From positions 1,612,001 through 1,676,000 of the forward strand of contig WJXW01000006.1 of the NCBI GenBank assembly GCA_015832175.1: 64,000 bases of DNA, written 5' to 3'. Under the pieces are notes generated by a model, which ran no database searches, had not been told where the DNA came from, and worked only from the letters and a program-made list of their open reading frames with translations. The DNA comes from Paraphaeosphaeria minitans (taxonomy: Eukaryota; Ascomycota; Dothideomycetes; Pleosporales; Didymosphaeriaceae). Below are positions 22,362-33,400 of the stretch, in pieces. A program made the translations under genes and the position numbers. Positions within the stretch are counted from its first letter, which is position 1. Every line of letters starts with the position of its first letter.

Positions 22362-23814
22362 ATGTGCGTTAGAGAGAGAATCAACAGACGATTTAGTAAT
22401 GTTCCCGCATTGTGGTTGATGACTTCAAGACAGCGAAGATGCACCGTTCTCAAACGCTATTTCTACGCCAATTACAGTATGGCATGCGATGGATGAGCAG
22501 CAGCGGCAGTACAGCGGCGGATTCTTCCCTCCGCTTCTTTTGTGCACATCTGCTGTGACTCGAGTTTTTGCACGATTGCCTGAATCGCGGCCAGGGTCCG
22601 TCTCTTGGTGCGGTACTGAATTTGCACTGCAAAAACCATGGCTCACTGGCAGCAGCAAAGTCGACCAGAAACGAACAGCAGGGACACAGTTATTAAGTAT
22701 CTGGGCTTGTGCATCTACTGTCCATACTGCCGAGGAGAGAGGGGAGCACTCCATCTTGACCCGGGGAACAGAGTGCAGTTCTTGAACGTGCAAAGGGGAT
22801 TTCTTCCGGTGAAGTCTGACGACATGCGGTAAGCTTGTTGAAATGTGGTGAACAACATCGTTGAGAAGAGAAGCAGCATCAGTCTACCTCCTGCCCCCAA
22901 CTATAATGCATCTCGATGAAAACAGGCCGCCAGACCCGCGTGGGTCATTGAGTCAGCCTCGCCAAGACCGTGTGCAAGAAGGCAGCCACTAACCAAATGT
23001 ACGTTAGCCTGGTGTCATTTTTGGAATGGATGCCAAGTCGCCTCGCCGAATAACAATGTAACTCTCTTGGCAATTGTACGGTGTCTCCACCACCACGACT
23101 TTCGGACAATCTGCCCTGCACGGCTGGGTCTGTTGTTGCTATTCTGGCAACACGCTTGGATGAGCGGTACTGGGGCGTGGCGCTGTTCGGAAATGCACAT
23201 CAAACGTGTGACAGTGACGGCGGACCAGGACAGCGGTTTCAAGGCGTGACACCATTGCCTGCCACACTGCCTTACGGTATGGGTCTACACCGTATCACCC
23301 TCGCGACGTGGTTGGTCAGCTCGTTTGGAGACAACGACGCCGTTTTCTACGCGTGGGGAGCCTAATCGGGGGTTACTCGGGCAGTTTGACGAGAAGCGCA
23401 AGGCTGTGCCGACGTATGAAATAACGTGTTAGGTTGTGGTGATCTGGAGGAGACACAGGCGGCAGCGCAAGGCTTGTGCGTCACAGAAGGCTTGCCTTGG
23501 GGACATATAGGTCGGTAGTGGGCCTCTGTCGCCTGTTGCCATTTGGATCTGGGTTTCCTCTTCACAGAACTTTGCCTACAATTTTTCCCCTGCGTCGCGC
23601 GAGACTTTCCACTCGGATTGGATTTGCAGGTAGTCATTCGCGAATACGAGGCGTTACTTGAGGACGATATCATCATCATCATCATCATCATCATCACAAC
23701 CATACCTACCTGTCGCACGTACGGACAGACAGTTGCCACCGTAATACACCCGCAAGCGCTCGACATTCGTCACATCTTTCTCACCGCTCGTGCGTCCCAC
23801 AATCACATCCCACA
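22362..23814. other. Intergenic stretch with ATC microsatellite
   Basis: About 1.45 kb without a supportable gene. Contains a 9-copy ATC repeat near its right end, in the likely promoter or 5' leader of the first MARVEL-like gene. Confidence 0.5.
23669..23695. repeat. (ATC)9 microsatellite
   Basis: Nine uninterrupted ATC triplets, 120 bp upstream of the ATG at 23815. Probably a length-variable marker; no regulatory role is shown. Confidence 0.9.
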
Positions 23815-24428
23815 ATGACTTCACCGATCCTCAACTTCGCCCTTCGCGGATTCCAGATCCTCTTTGCCGCCGTCGTCCTCGGACTGTCTGTCGGCATGAT
23901 CAAGGGCCAAGGACCAGGTCTCAACTCGCCCATCTCCCTCCGCTACACCGCGTTTGTTGGCGGCGTGTCCTTCCTCACAGCGATCGTTGGTATCGCTTCA
24001 GAATGGATCTCCATCCTACAGGGTATGGTCGGGCTAGTCATTGACGGCCTGGTCACACTTCTCAACATTGCCGGCGGCGTGGTATGTAGTCCCAGTTACA
24101 TTTGTCCAGTCAACACCTGCAGTATCGCTAACCAGTGTCAATGTTACAGCTGCTGGCCATCCAGATTGGCGTCCCTAAGTGCAGCGACACAAGCCCGGAG
24201 AACCAGTTGGACCTGTACCACAACCATCTCTTCAACGGTGGCTGCTACAAGGAGCTCAAAAAGATCGAGGGCGAGTCCCAGTGCTGGAATGGGCAGGCTG
24301 GGCGTCAGGGCCAGTTGAACGCCAGATGCAAAGAAGCACAGGCCGACACTGTTTTCTTGTTCTTCACTGTTGCCGTCGTGCTCATGTCGGCTACGATGAC
24401 GTTCCTGCGCCAGAAGAAGGGCTATTAA
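23815..24428 (+). CDS. MARVEL-domain four-helix membrane protein (NCE102-like)
   Basis: Exons 23815-24081 and 24150-24428, phase 0, give 181 aa; the 68-bp intron has a GCTAACC branch site. Four hydrophobic segments are clear: about 8-28 (FQILFAAVVLGLSVGM), 42-62 (TAFVGGVSFLTAIVGI), 70-98 spanning the splice (VIDGLVTLLNIAGGVLLAIQIGV), and 153-172 (TVFLFFTVAVVLMSATM). A Cys-containing loop precedes helix 4. This is the MARVEL arrangement; in fungi the best known member, NCE102, organises eisosomes at the plasma membrane. The tail ends RQKKGY, basic and cytosolic. A second, diverged copy follows 430 bp downstream on the same strand. Identity as an NCE102 orthologue is not claimed. Confidence 0.82.
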
Positions 24429-24857
24429 ATGGGAAGGAGATGAAATGAGGAGAATGGCTCGGCGATCGGTAGACGGGTAGTGGCAGGATGTGTGCGAGGA
24501 GTGAATGGCCAAATGGTAGCAATTCACCCGGTGCAACGTGGTATTATGGTCCGGTCAAAGTGTTCTAGGAGAAGATGAAAACGGGTGGTTGCCCCATGGT
24601 GTCGCGTTGCGTCTCGTCCGCGGGTCTTTCTTGTCACTTGTTAGATACCCCCCAAACACATGAATGATTGATGTTTCACGTCCAACTTGTTTTCCGAAAG
24701 CCCAACTCTCTCATTCCCGGACGGTTGCAGAGTCGTGCTCATCCATCTAACAATCCGAACCACAAAAATAAATCAACGACTCCTGCTATCCACACTACGT
24801 ACACACCAAACATCTTCTCTCTGAGACTTCCCACCCACTCGGCATCTCACGCCCATC
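24429..24857. other. Intergenic region between the two MARVEL-like genes
   Basis: Holds the 3' region of the first gene and the promoter and leader of the second. No other gene seen. Confidence 0.55.
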
Positions 24858-25458
24858 ATGGATACCGTTTTCGATGTAGCACTGCGCGCCACGCAAATCG
24901 TTTTCGCCTTCGTCGTCCTGGGCCTCTCGACCCATCTCACGGCCACTGCGCTCCAGGGGTCAGTACCATTCATCCTGGTCTGGGCCACCATGGTTGGCGC
25001 CGCAACATTGATGACGAGCATACTGGGCGCGGCGTCGAACTGGTATGAGCGCCTTGAGGGCAAACCCATGCTCCTGATCGACGGATGCATGGTGGCGGCG
25101 AACCTCGCAGGCGGAACTGTGAGTTTGATATCGGCCAAGCGAAGCAGCGATTATCATGTGCACATGCTGACATGGCGGACAGCTCCTTGCTATCGGTGTG
25201 AAAGGCGCGGAATGCAATTTTCCGGGCATTGCTAAGTTCAGAGGGAATATTCCCAGATTGCTGTTGCCCAAAGTCGACTGCGCCGATGAGCAGACGTGTC
25301 GGAGTTTGATGTAGGATCCCGACGGGTTGGCACGATACGCAGGCAAGATCGTCAGTCGCTGCTCCCAGTGCAAATCGGAAGAGGCATTCATGTTTTTGAC
25401 CGCTGCGGTTTTCTTGGGTACCTTTATGCTGGGTTGGTTACGCTTGAAGAAGGGTTGA
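24858..25458 (+). CDS. Second MARVEL-like membrane protein, diverged tandem paralogue
   Basis: Shares the layout and intron position of the gene before it. Exon 1 (24858-25118) covers helices 1-3 and stops at NLAGGT, exactly matching NIAGGV of the neighbour. Exon 2 starts at 25183 with LLAIGVKG, matching LLAIQIGV. Read straight on, exon 2 meets TAG at 25312-25314 after TCRSLM, giving 130 aa without helix 4. The same frame continues beyond the TAG into a good fourth helix (AFMFLTAAVFLGTFMLGW) and a basic end LRLKKG at 25458. A 45-bp intron at 25311-25355 (GTAGGA to GTCAG) would remove the TAG, keep the frame and give 163 aa. That intron is short, with a weak donor and no clear branch site, so an in-frame nonsense mutation is the alternative. 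Sequence similarity between the copies is low apart from the helices. Confidence 0.65.
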
Positions 25459-26178
25459 TGAGTGAGTTGATAGACCTCGCCTGGACCGTGCTTGGTCTAG
25501 GTCAGAATGCACGATGTGCGATGCACGATGAGAAGTATTATCGATGGCTGTGTCTGGAGACTTTTTCTGTGCAGGAGTCCATGGGCTTAATGCAAGGAAG
25601 CTGACCGCGGGCTCTCTTTTCCACCGTCCTATATATACCACGGTGCGCCATGTTTGATTCAAGCACTTCATCGAACCCAATGTTGCCTCGTATCGAAAAC
25701 ATGTAAGTAATTGGTCATGAATACTCTCCACAATAATGCAAATACGAGGAGGTCTCAAACATCAGAATCTCGGAGCCGGCGTGCATGAAGACCACCTCTT
25801 TTCAACCACGGCCCTTTCCACGCACCTCGCAATTTTTTGTTTTAGGCGGTCGAGCGTCGAGAATGTTGCATCGTTTCGCGAAAGATGTTGAGCGACAGTA
25901 GATATGTTCTTTTGAGTCCTTATATTTGTAACAACTCTTCCATCTTTTTTTTAATTACTAACTTTTCCAGAAGTAAAATAATATTTTTCTGCTGGAATGT
26001 AATGTACGGTGAGATATTCGTCCACACTCGAATTCAAAAAACGCACTGATATTGGTGTCCGATCTGACTATACAATTGGCTCAATGAACATGGACAACGC
26101 CATAAAACAGGAACAATTGGTGGGACATGTTGAAAGTTCCGAGATTATTCTTTTACATACACGTATAGATATTACATC
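25459..26178. other. Intergenic stretch, AT-rich at 25.9-26.0 kb
   Basis: No firm gene. It contains one weak spliced small-protein candidate (listed separately) and an A/T-rich run near 25930-26000 that probably belongs to the 3' end region of the minus-strand dehydrogenase gene. Confidence 0.45.
25650..25901 (+). CDS. Weak candidate: small two-exon protein
   Basis: ATG at 25650, a good donor at 25703 (GTAAGTAA), a 63-bp intron ending ATCAG at 25765, and exon 2 to a TAG at 25899-25901 give 62 aa in one frame. The product is basic at its C-terminal half (FVLGGRASRMLHRFAKDVERQ) with no recognised domain. A TATATATA sits at 25630-25637, but that is too close for an ATG at 25650; the next in-frame ATG at 25680 would suit it better. 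It may equally be chance or a noncoding transcript. Confidence 0.2.
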
Positions 26179-28063
26179 CTACAACTTCATGCCAAGCGCC
26201 TTGTGCACCCTCAGAGCTTGCCTGATGCTCAAGTCAAGCATAATCTCCTCACTGCCACCAGGAATAGCGTACGCCCTCACGTCTCTGTACAACCTCTCTA
26301 CCTTGGCACCTTGCCCACCTCGGCTGTAGCTCAGACCGCCAAAGATTTGACTTGCTTCTCTTGCGCAGAACTCGAACGTCGTTGTGCTCTGGGCCTTCAA
26401 GCTGGCAATGGCACCACCGAGCTTCAACATGGCCTCCATCTCGCCCATCTTCTCGCACTGGAAGATGAGGTTCTCGAGCCAGTTGTACGAGGCTTCGATT
26501 TGGCGAGCCATGTGGGCGAGCTTGAGGCGGATGACAGGGTGGTCGATGAGGCGCTTGCCAAAGGTCTTTCGCTTGTGCGCATACTTGATCGATTCTTCGT
26601 AGCAGACGCGGGAGAAGCGGAGACATTGGATGATGATACCAATGCGCTAGACACGAGGAGTCAGTCAAAGTTCAGGGTGGGAGGTGGAAGGCAAGACATG
26701 TCCACATCGTACAGCAGTGCTGCTTACCTCGTGGTTGAAGTTAGTCATGACGACTTTGAAGCCCTGGTTTTCCTTGCCAATCAAGTTCTCCACAGGCACC
26801 TTGACGTCCTCAAAGGTGATGTAGGTGGTACCGCTGGACCACACTCCCTGGCAGTCCATTCGTCGCGTCGATACACCGCCAGCCTCGCGCTCGATGAGCA
26901 GCACAGAAACTCCGTTCATGCCCTTGTCGCTTGTTCGCACAGCAGTGGTGAAGTAGTCGCACCAGATACCGTTTGTGATCCACTTCTTCTCACCGTTGAC
27001 AATGTAGTGTTTGCCGTCTTCGGAAAGTTTGGCTTCGCAGCCGAGGTTCGCAACGTCGCTACCAGCATCTGCGTGAGATCAGCAACACTCCTTTCGAAAA
27101 TCAAACAGGATGAACATACCGGGTTCAGTAATAGCAAGGCAGATGCGCTTTTCACCACTGAGGATCTTAGGACCGATGCGCTGGACAAGCTCCTTCTTTC
27201 CAAACTTGAATAGTGGCGGAGCACCAATGCCGTAACCACCGATGAGGTTCCAGACGAGACCACCGCTGCCGCTGCGCGAGAGCTCGTCGGTGAGGAGCAT
27301 CTCGTGGAAAAGATCCCACTTTTCTGGAGCAACGCTCTTTATGCGCTTGTCCGTCAAATGTGTGGGGAAATGCATGCCGAGCAAGCCTGCGAGATAACCG
27401 CGGTCGCCCATTTGCTTGTATATCTCGTCTGGCACCTTCTTCGCCTCGTCCCATTCGGTCACGTTGGGTTGGATCATCTCATCTACCCATTGTCGGACTT
27501 CATCGCGGAGCGCTGCATGGGACTCGTTGAAGTAGGGCGAATGGTACTGCGCAATGTCTCTTAGCAAAGCTACCGTCAGCTTCTGTATTCGCGACTTACC
27601 GACTGGTACCATGAAGGATCAGCGTATGGGATGAGGTCGCCGTAAGGGTCTAATGTTTCAGCTTCTTCGGCCTCTGCAGTTGGCTGAGGAGCCACAACGC
27701 CAGAGTTCGCTTCCGGCTTGACAAGCTCCTTTTCTTGCGGCGGAGGAGTCGCTGGCGGAGTTGGAGGTGCCGCTTTGGAGTCCAATGAGCCTACTTGAAG
27801 CTGTTTCTGGTACTTCTTGAGGATGCTCTCGTTATGATACTTCCAGAACTGCTTCGATGCGTCCTTGCCCGCGACACGTTGCAGAACTTCACCTGGTTAG
27901 CCAACGAGCTGGTTGGTTCATTCTGCAGAAACATACTCTTCTTTCCACCGGGGTGATCATCCTGGAACTTGGTCAAGTCGTACACATCCTCATCAACAAC
28001 AATCCAAAGGTTGTCGGCCTTGTTGTGCGACGCAACGTCGGCGGTAGAGAATCGCTGCGACAT
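26179..28063 (-). CDS. Cytochrome b5-acyl-CoA dehydrogenase fusion protein
   Basis: Five exons, 28063-27937, 27892-27600, 27546-27120, 27068-26728 and 26646-26179, with introns of 44, 53, 51 and 81 bp, give 551 aa. Residues 1-80 form a cytochrome b5 domain with heme ligands His37 in DDHPGGKK and His62 in WKYHNES. A Pro/Glu/Ala-rich linker (about 88-130) leads to the flavoprotein domain: ITEPGDAGSDVANLG is acyl-CoA dehydrogenase signature 1, KKWITNGIWCDYF lines the FAD/substrate site, and QIFGGLSYSRGGQGAKVERLYRDVR followed by IPGGSEEIM is signature 2. The fused heme domain could pass electrons from FAD. Such fusions are known in filamentous fungi; the substrate is not settled. The C-terminus GMKL is not a canonical PTS1, and no transit peptide is seen, so location is open. 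Confidence 0.93.
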
Positions 28064-29520
28064 GGCTGATGTGATGCAAGGAACGGAAGAGTGAAGGAGA
28101 GAAAGAGAGAGAGTGTGTGTGTGCACTCCTACAAAAAGGTGTTACAGAGAGAACAATGCCGGATGCCGAGGATTAATAGCTTGCAACGGAGGTCGAGGGC
28201 TTTCACATGCCATCGGTCCAAGCCAACTAGACTACCTATGCGACATCTGACGCTCTGGAGCCGCAGCAAGCGTGTGGAGACAGATGGCTTCGGTGACGCG
28301 CCCCGTGATTCAGCCATCTCGTGAGCGCTTTCTTTCGAAGCCGCGTGATTGGTGTTCGGCTCACTTGCTCGTCTGAAGCGAAGTAAACGCGTCCGACGTC
28401 ATGCGCAGACATGCCGAGGCAGAGTCCTGTTTCGGACTGGTGCACGTTCCAATCGACTTTCACAAGCCGGTGAAGCTGGCAATCAGCTGCGATCAAATGC
28501 GCCGAACTGTGGAGGCCCGCAACATCCCCAGACTGATATGCGGTCGGCTTGACGCGCAGAGCCCACTACGAACGTGCTGGTGTTCTTCGTGTATTCCACA
28601 GGGTCCAGGCACGTGAGTCGTGGAAAGCCATGAATCCGCCGTCTCCTGCATCTTCATCCGGTACAGTGACACTTTTACCAACGATTGACCATCCTGCACC
28701 ATGTCTAGCAACTGGCTCATCGTCTCCTATTAGTAGCTCAGAGGTGTCCGGTACAATATATTACAGTACGCTGGTACACGGATCGACCATTCTACTTAAC
28801 AACTATTGTACATGCAAATAGTCAAACAGATAGATAACCCGTTGCTCATGACGTCTCAAACGAACCTTGGTTGTCATGCGCCCAACCAATATGCATGTCA
28901 CAGCACAAACAAGGACCGAACGGGTGCTGGCGACTTCCAAGGTTCGCACGCGCGCACATGGTGAACGGTTCGAAAACAGGTGTAGACGCTGATTCCGAGA
29001 GGCTGATTCCTTAGATCCATCAGCTTTTCGGGATTGGCGACAGTTGTGCAGTTCCACCTGCCCTTATATCACGATCGTCAATTCACCGTGCTGGAGTCCT
29101 AGAAGAGTGCTGAGACTGTCACGAAAACAAACGGTCCGAGACATTGCTGTAAGCCCTGGGATAGAAGATGTGGACTTGGTGGAGGGTATCACAAGTGGTC
29201 TGTGTGATCAGAGACAACCCTGGTGTCTCCCCAGCTGTCGGACGGAGGAATGCATAAAGCGCAGAACCGGGAATGAGGTAAGAAGAAGTGGCCTAATGAT
29301 TGAATGTAATTATCCTGGAATTCTGTATGAAATAAAGGCCCAAGCCGTCCCCGCAATCTGACCCGATTGCGCTCGTCAAGGACGCGGTATACAGGCTCGA
29401 TGCGTCCGTATGCCGCGTGCCCTGGGCTATATCGCTAAAGGAAGCGTTTCTTTTGAAGTGTAAATCCCTGAAAACCAGCTTTTCCCGTGCACACAAGCAA
29501 GCAGTCCTGCATAATCTTCA
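28064..29520. other. Intergenic stretch
   Basis: About 1.46 kb upstream of the dehydrogenase gene and downstream of the THO1-like gene. Several short frames on both strands, none with recognisable features. A GA/GT-rich run at 28093-28125 lies in the probable 5' leader of the dehydrogenase gene. Confidence 0.5.
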
Positions 29521-30411
29521 CTAGGCAGCTGCCGGCTTTGTCCACTTCGCCTTTCGTGCTTCTGCACGCTCTCGGTCTGCGGTGCTCATCCAGGTGGAAC
29601 CACTGTCATTGCGCTTGTCATCTCTCCTATTGTCCCGGTTGTCTCGGTTGTCTCGGTTGTCTCGGTTATCCCGTCTCCTGTCACCATCACGGTTGCCTCC
29701 CCGGTTTCCGCCAGCGCGCGGACCGCCGCCACGGCGTTTGTTCCTCCCCGCATCCTCGTTGTCCTCGCGCCCTCTCTTTTTCTCTCGCTCTTTGCGCTCG
29801 GGGAGAGCCTCGTCAAGTCCCTTAAGTGCTCCCGATTCGCCGAACTTCTTTGCGCGCTCCAACTTCTTGAGGGTTTCGTCGTCCTCGAGCTTCGTGCCGA
29901 ACTTGGCGGCGCGCTTCTTGCGCTTCTCGATTTCGGCATCGAGGTCGGTCGCCGCAATGCCGGCCGCATAGCTCGGAGCGGGTTCCTTGTTCTCTTCTTC
30001 CTTTGCTTCGGTAGCGCCCTCCATCTCCTCACCGGCCGCCTTCACCGAAAGATCGTCCGTCTTGGAGGGGTCGATGTCAGCCTTCTGGTTGGGCACCGCT
30101 TGTGGGTTCGGCGGCTGGCCCGTGCCACCTGCTTTGGCGACGGTCTCTGCCTGGGTCTGGGTGGTAACGGCGGGCTCCTCAGATGTCGTCTTCTTATCTC
30201 CCTTCTCTTCCTGTTTCGCAGCGTCATCACCATCGTCCCAGTCAATCTCGTCCTCGGGATGTGCGTTCGATGGTGCAGGCTCAGACGTCTTCGTCTCGTC
30301 GTCCTTGGTGAGACGGTCCACCATTTCGGCTTTCTTGCCCGTGGTCGGCAGACCGCGCTCCCTTAGCATCGCCTGGAGCTCGTCGTTCTTCATTTTGGCG
30401 TATTGGGACAT
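29521..30411 (-). CDS. THO1: SAP-domain RNA-binding protein, THO1/SARNP-like
   Basis: Yeast Tho1 and human SARNP act in mRNP assembly and export next to the TREX complex. One exon, 296 aa, ATG at 30411. An SAP domain lies at about residues 4-38 (YAKMKNDELQAMLRERGLPT then GKKAEMVDRL). An acidic Glu/Asp/Thr-rich middle follows, then a helical block EIEKRKKRAAKFGTK...LKKLERAKKFG that matches the Tho1 C-terminal RNA-binding motif with its repeated (A/K)KFG. The end is Arg/Gly/Asp-rich, with RGG-type segments and a short tandem array of Arg-Asp-Asn. The same order of domains occurs in THO1 proteins, so the call is good. Neighbours give no further hint. Confidence 0.9.
   Translation of the reverse strand: MSQYAKMKNDELQAMLRERGLPTTGKKAEMVDRLTKDDETKTSEPAPSNAHPEDEIDWDDGDDAAKQEEKGDKKTTSEEPAVTTQTQAETVAKAGGTGQPPNPQAVPNQKADIDPSKTDDLSVKAAGEEMEGATEAKEEENKEPAPSYAAGIAATDLDAEIEKRKKRAAKFGTKLEDDETLKKLERAKKFGESGALKGLDEALPERKEREKKRGREDNEDAGRNKRRGGGPRAGGNRGGNRDGDRRRDNRDNRDNRDNRDNRRDDKRNDSGSTWMSTADRERAEARKAKWTKPAAA
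29634..29672. repeat. 9-bp tandem repeat coding Arg-Asp-Asn
   Basis: About four copies of GTCTCGGTT (plus strand), inside the THO1-like gene. The period is a multiple of three, so copy-number change keeps the frame and would lengthen or shorten the RDN tract only. Confidence 0.8.
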
Positions 30412-33400
30412 GTTGGGCGCCGTTCAACGTCTTGCAACGTGAGTGGTTGCGGTGAGGCGCGACTGCAGGGGAGACGCGTCGCGAAAGGGGTGCGAGCAGC
30501 GAGCAGCGCACGGTCAGCTCAGTGAGAGAGAGTTTTGCGCAACAGAAAGTAGTGCAAAACTGGGCGACCGGAGATGCGAATGGAGTCTGTAACGGGAATT
30601 GGGTTGGAGAGTCGGCGTCGTTGAAGATCAACACGTTGACAAAGACAGCAGGAGGAACAGTCAAACGAAGGAGGCGCCAAGCCACTAGATAGTCATTAGC
30701 CACTATGCACCGCCTCATCTATTCGGTAGGAGAGAGGACACGATATTCATGCCACATCGTTTTCCATCGGCATACGTCGAGGAGTATTGCACCGAGTTCG
30801 ATCAATGAATACATGGGATTATCCTCTTGCAGCTGTATTGACAAGCTGTAGACTGTTTGTACTTGCCGCTGGCGCTCTTTGGAATCAGATTACGACCACG
30901 CAGTAGCCCACGTGGATTCGAGAACGAGTCGAAATCTAGTGCTGGATGTTACCAATGGACTCTGCAGCTGAGTAACACCTTCGGCAGGTTCTGAAGCACA
31001 GCTCCCGCCTCATCCTGCGGCTGGCAGCTTCACGACTCGATTCTCGATGTCTTTGTATCTAGAAATAGTCCCTTCTCAAGTACACGAGCGATTCTGGCAG
31101 TTACACCAATATCGCAAGTTTCGTCACTTCCAGGTTTCCAGTGACCCAAGTCCAAGTCATCCCATATCATGCTATCAGAGAACCAACTAACAGAAACGTC
31201 AATGTCTCGAGAGCCTATGGCCGGCCTGGAAATCATCACGAGATCATATCTCGCTCAGAATTCGTTTGAGTTCTGATATCGGAATTCGTTGACCGACCAA
31301 AACCCAGGTAGTGACCGCATACCTCCCACAGTGACATTAGGCGCCGGGGCTATCATTATTAATGTATGCAGGATAGTTCCGGGGTGTACACCATACCTAT
31401 CCGTTTTGGTGTGCGCGCAGGGACTGTGCCGTACACCAGTGGTGAAGAAACTCGGCTTGTCAGCGTACGCGGCGTCTACCCTGATACAATCCCGATTAGT
31501 CCCCACAGGAGCCTTTGGGCTTTATGTGCGTTCGGCCATCTGATTCGCAGTGACGAGGAGTGGTACGCTTGGGGAGGTCCCGTTTGCCGTCCCCGTTCCA
31601 CCCGCGACTAACGGGATCGCAAAGGTAGGGCATGCCTGTCAAATACTCCAAACCTCAACATCGACGGCATATACGGCAGCTCGCACTGGAAGTCTCAACA
31701 GAAATCGACAGAAGGCATCTGGATTCAATCTAGAGGAGCCACTCACCAACCACCGAACTCAAAGTGTTGTCGACAGATCCTTGTCTTAATATCAAGGCTC
31801 TGCGGTGTTTGTTTTTTTACGAAAAGCAACAGGGCAACAGAAGCGCATCGGGGCGCGTCACGCGATCCAAACCCGTCAGGTGGACAGTAAAACCCACTGT
31901 CGAAAGCTAAGCTAAACGTACCCGAGAGAACGAGAACGAGCTGTCCAGATGGGTCCAAGATCTTGCAATAATTAAGCTGTGGTCCGGTCACCGTTACAGC
32001 AGGCATGGCACCAACAATGAGCTAAGAGTCCCTCTCTTGTGAACTCTAATGTTCACCGTTCGCCCATGTCGCAATTCAGAATGTCTCACAGGGGCGCAAA
32101 CGCCTGTTGGCAATCGTGAAGCAAGAAATCGCAGTTTCCCCTGCATATGTCGTACCAGGTGTTGCCCTTCGAAGTGGTATCTCGCTCTACCATTGGTCAA
32201 CGGTCACTGCACATTTGACCTCCTGTGGTATGGTATCATCACATGACTAAAATCTCATGTAGCAGGGTTTATGTGAATCACATTGATGACGGACCAATGA
32301 GGGCGCAGAAGAAGTATCCTCCAGAAAGTGGCTTGGGGCCAACGGTGCCAACCTGGATGCCGGATCTGACTTTGTTGGGGCCGACCCTCCGCAAAGGCCA
32401 TCATGATCTTGTCAAAGTAAGAGATGCCGAGCACCGTCACATAGAGGAAATGCTTCTCGGTCTGGCGTCACGTCACATCTATCACAAGAATTAATCGCCT
32501 TCGATGCGCTGGCAGGCGGCAGTGCTTGATGTGGCGACGTCGGGGCACCAGCCTCACCTTGTGGAGCTCATGCCCAAGCGCATGCACCTAGCCACCCTTC
32601 AGCTTGCGCGGTCTCTCCGGAACTCGCAACTGACGAAGAATCCTCCAGGCTCATCGGCCTGTAGTCACCGATAGTCACGAGAATAGCAGCGAGTTGATCA
32701 GATCCTCCAGTTTCGGACGCGCATGGCGGGAAACGCGCATCGTTCGTTATTGAGCCCATGTTGGACCGATGGATCTCAGTACAGGCCGCGCAGGCCTCCC
32801 AACCAACTCCTCATATGGCCGATTGAGGAGAGCTGCATATGACTTTCGAAGGTTGTATTGGCTCCGGCTTGACGTTCTACGCATCCTTGAACTATATCCC
32901 TCTCGTACCATCCATGCAACACGACTTGTGTTCCAGCCACTGATGCTCTGTTGAGAGTCGGCTGGCGGAATCTGTGGAGTAGGCTTTCTTGTACTCTGGC
33001 TGAGCAGAGCAGTGGCTTCACTGAAGTATCTCTTTCAAATGCTAGCACATGCTGCGACTCGTCAATCATCATACCTCAGCTGCGATTGAGTCGGCCTGCC
33101 TCCACCAACGAGAAAAAGTAAACTCTCAAGATGGCCATTGCTTTTGATCGTCGGCAGCCGCATAATAGCGTGGAAAATCCGATGGCTAGTGAAAGTACTG
33201 ACACCCAATCGCTGGCACTCGACTCGCGTCTAGTCACGCCTCCAGCATCCCGTCTGTGTGCTACTCCTACAGGGATTAGTTACGAGTCGTCGCCCTCCTC
33301 TACAGGCCAGGCGCCTCACTGGTGGATGGCCTCTTTCGCTGAGACCTCTCTACCCGCCCTCTAAGCGCAAGCGCTCTGCTCGACGGCAATGCTCCGGGCC

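Noticed and set aside
15686..28063. A biosynthetic or functional gene cluster around separase, the MARVEL pair and the b5-dehydrogenase
   Set aside because: No synthase, transporter or regulator of the kind found in clusters is present, and the families work in unrelated processes.
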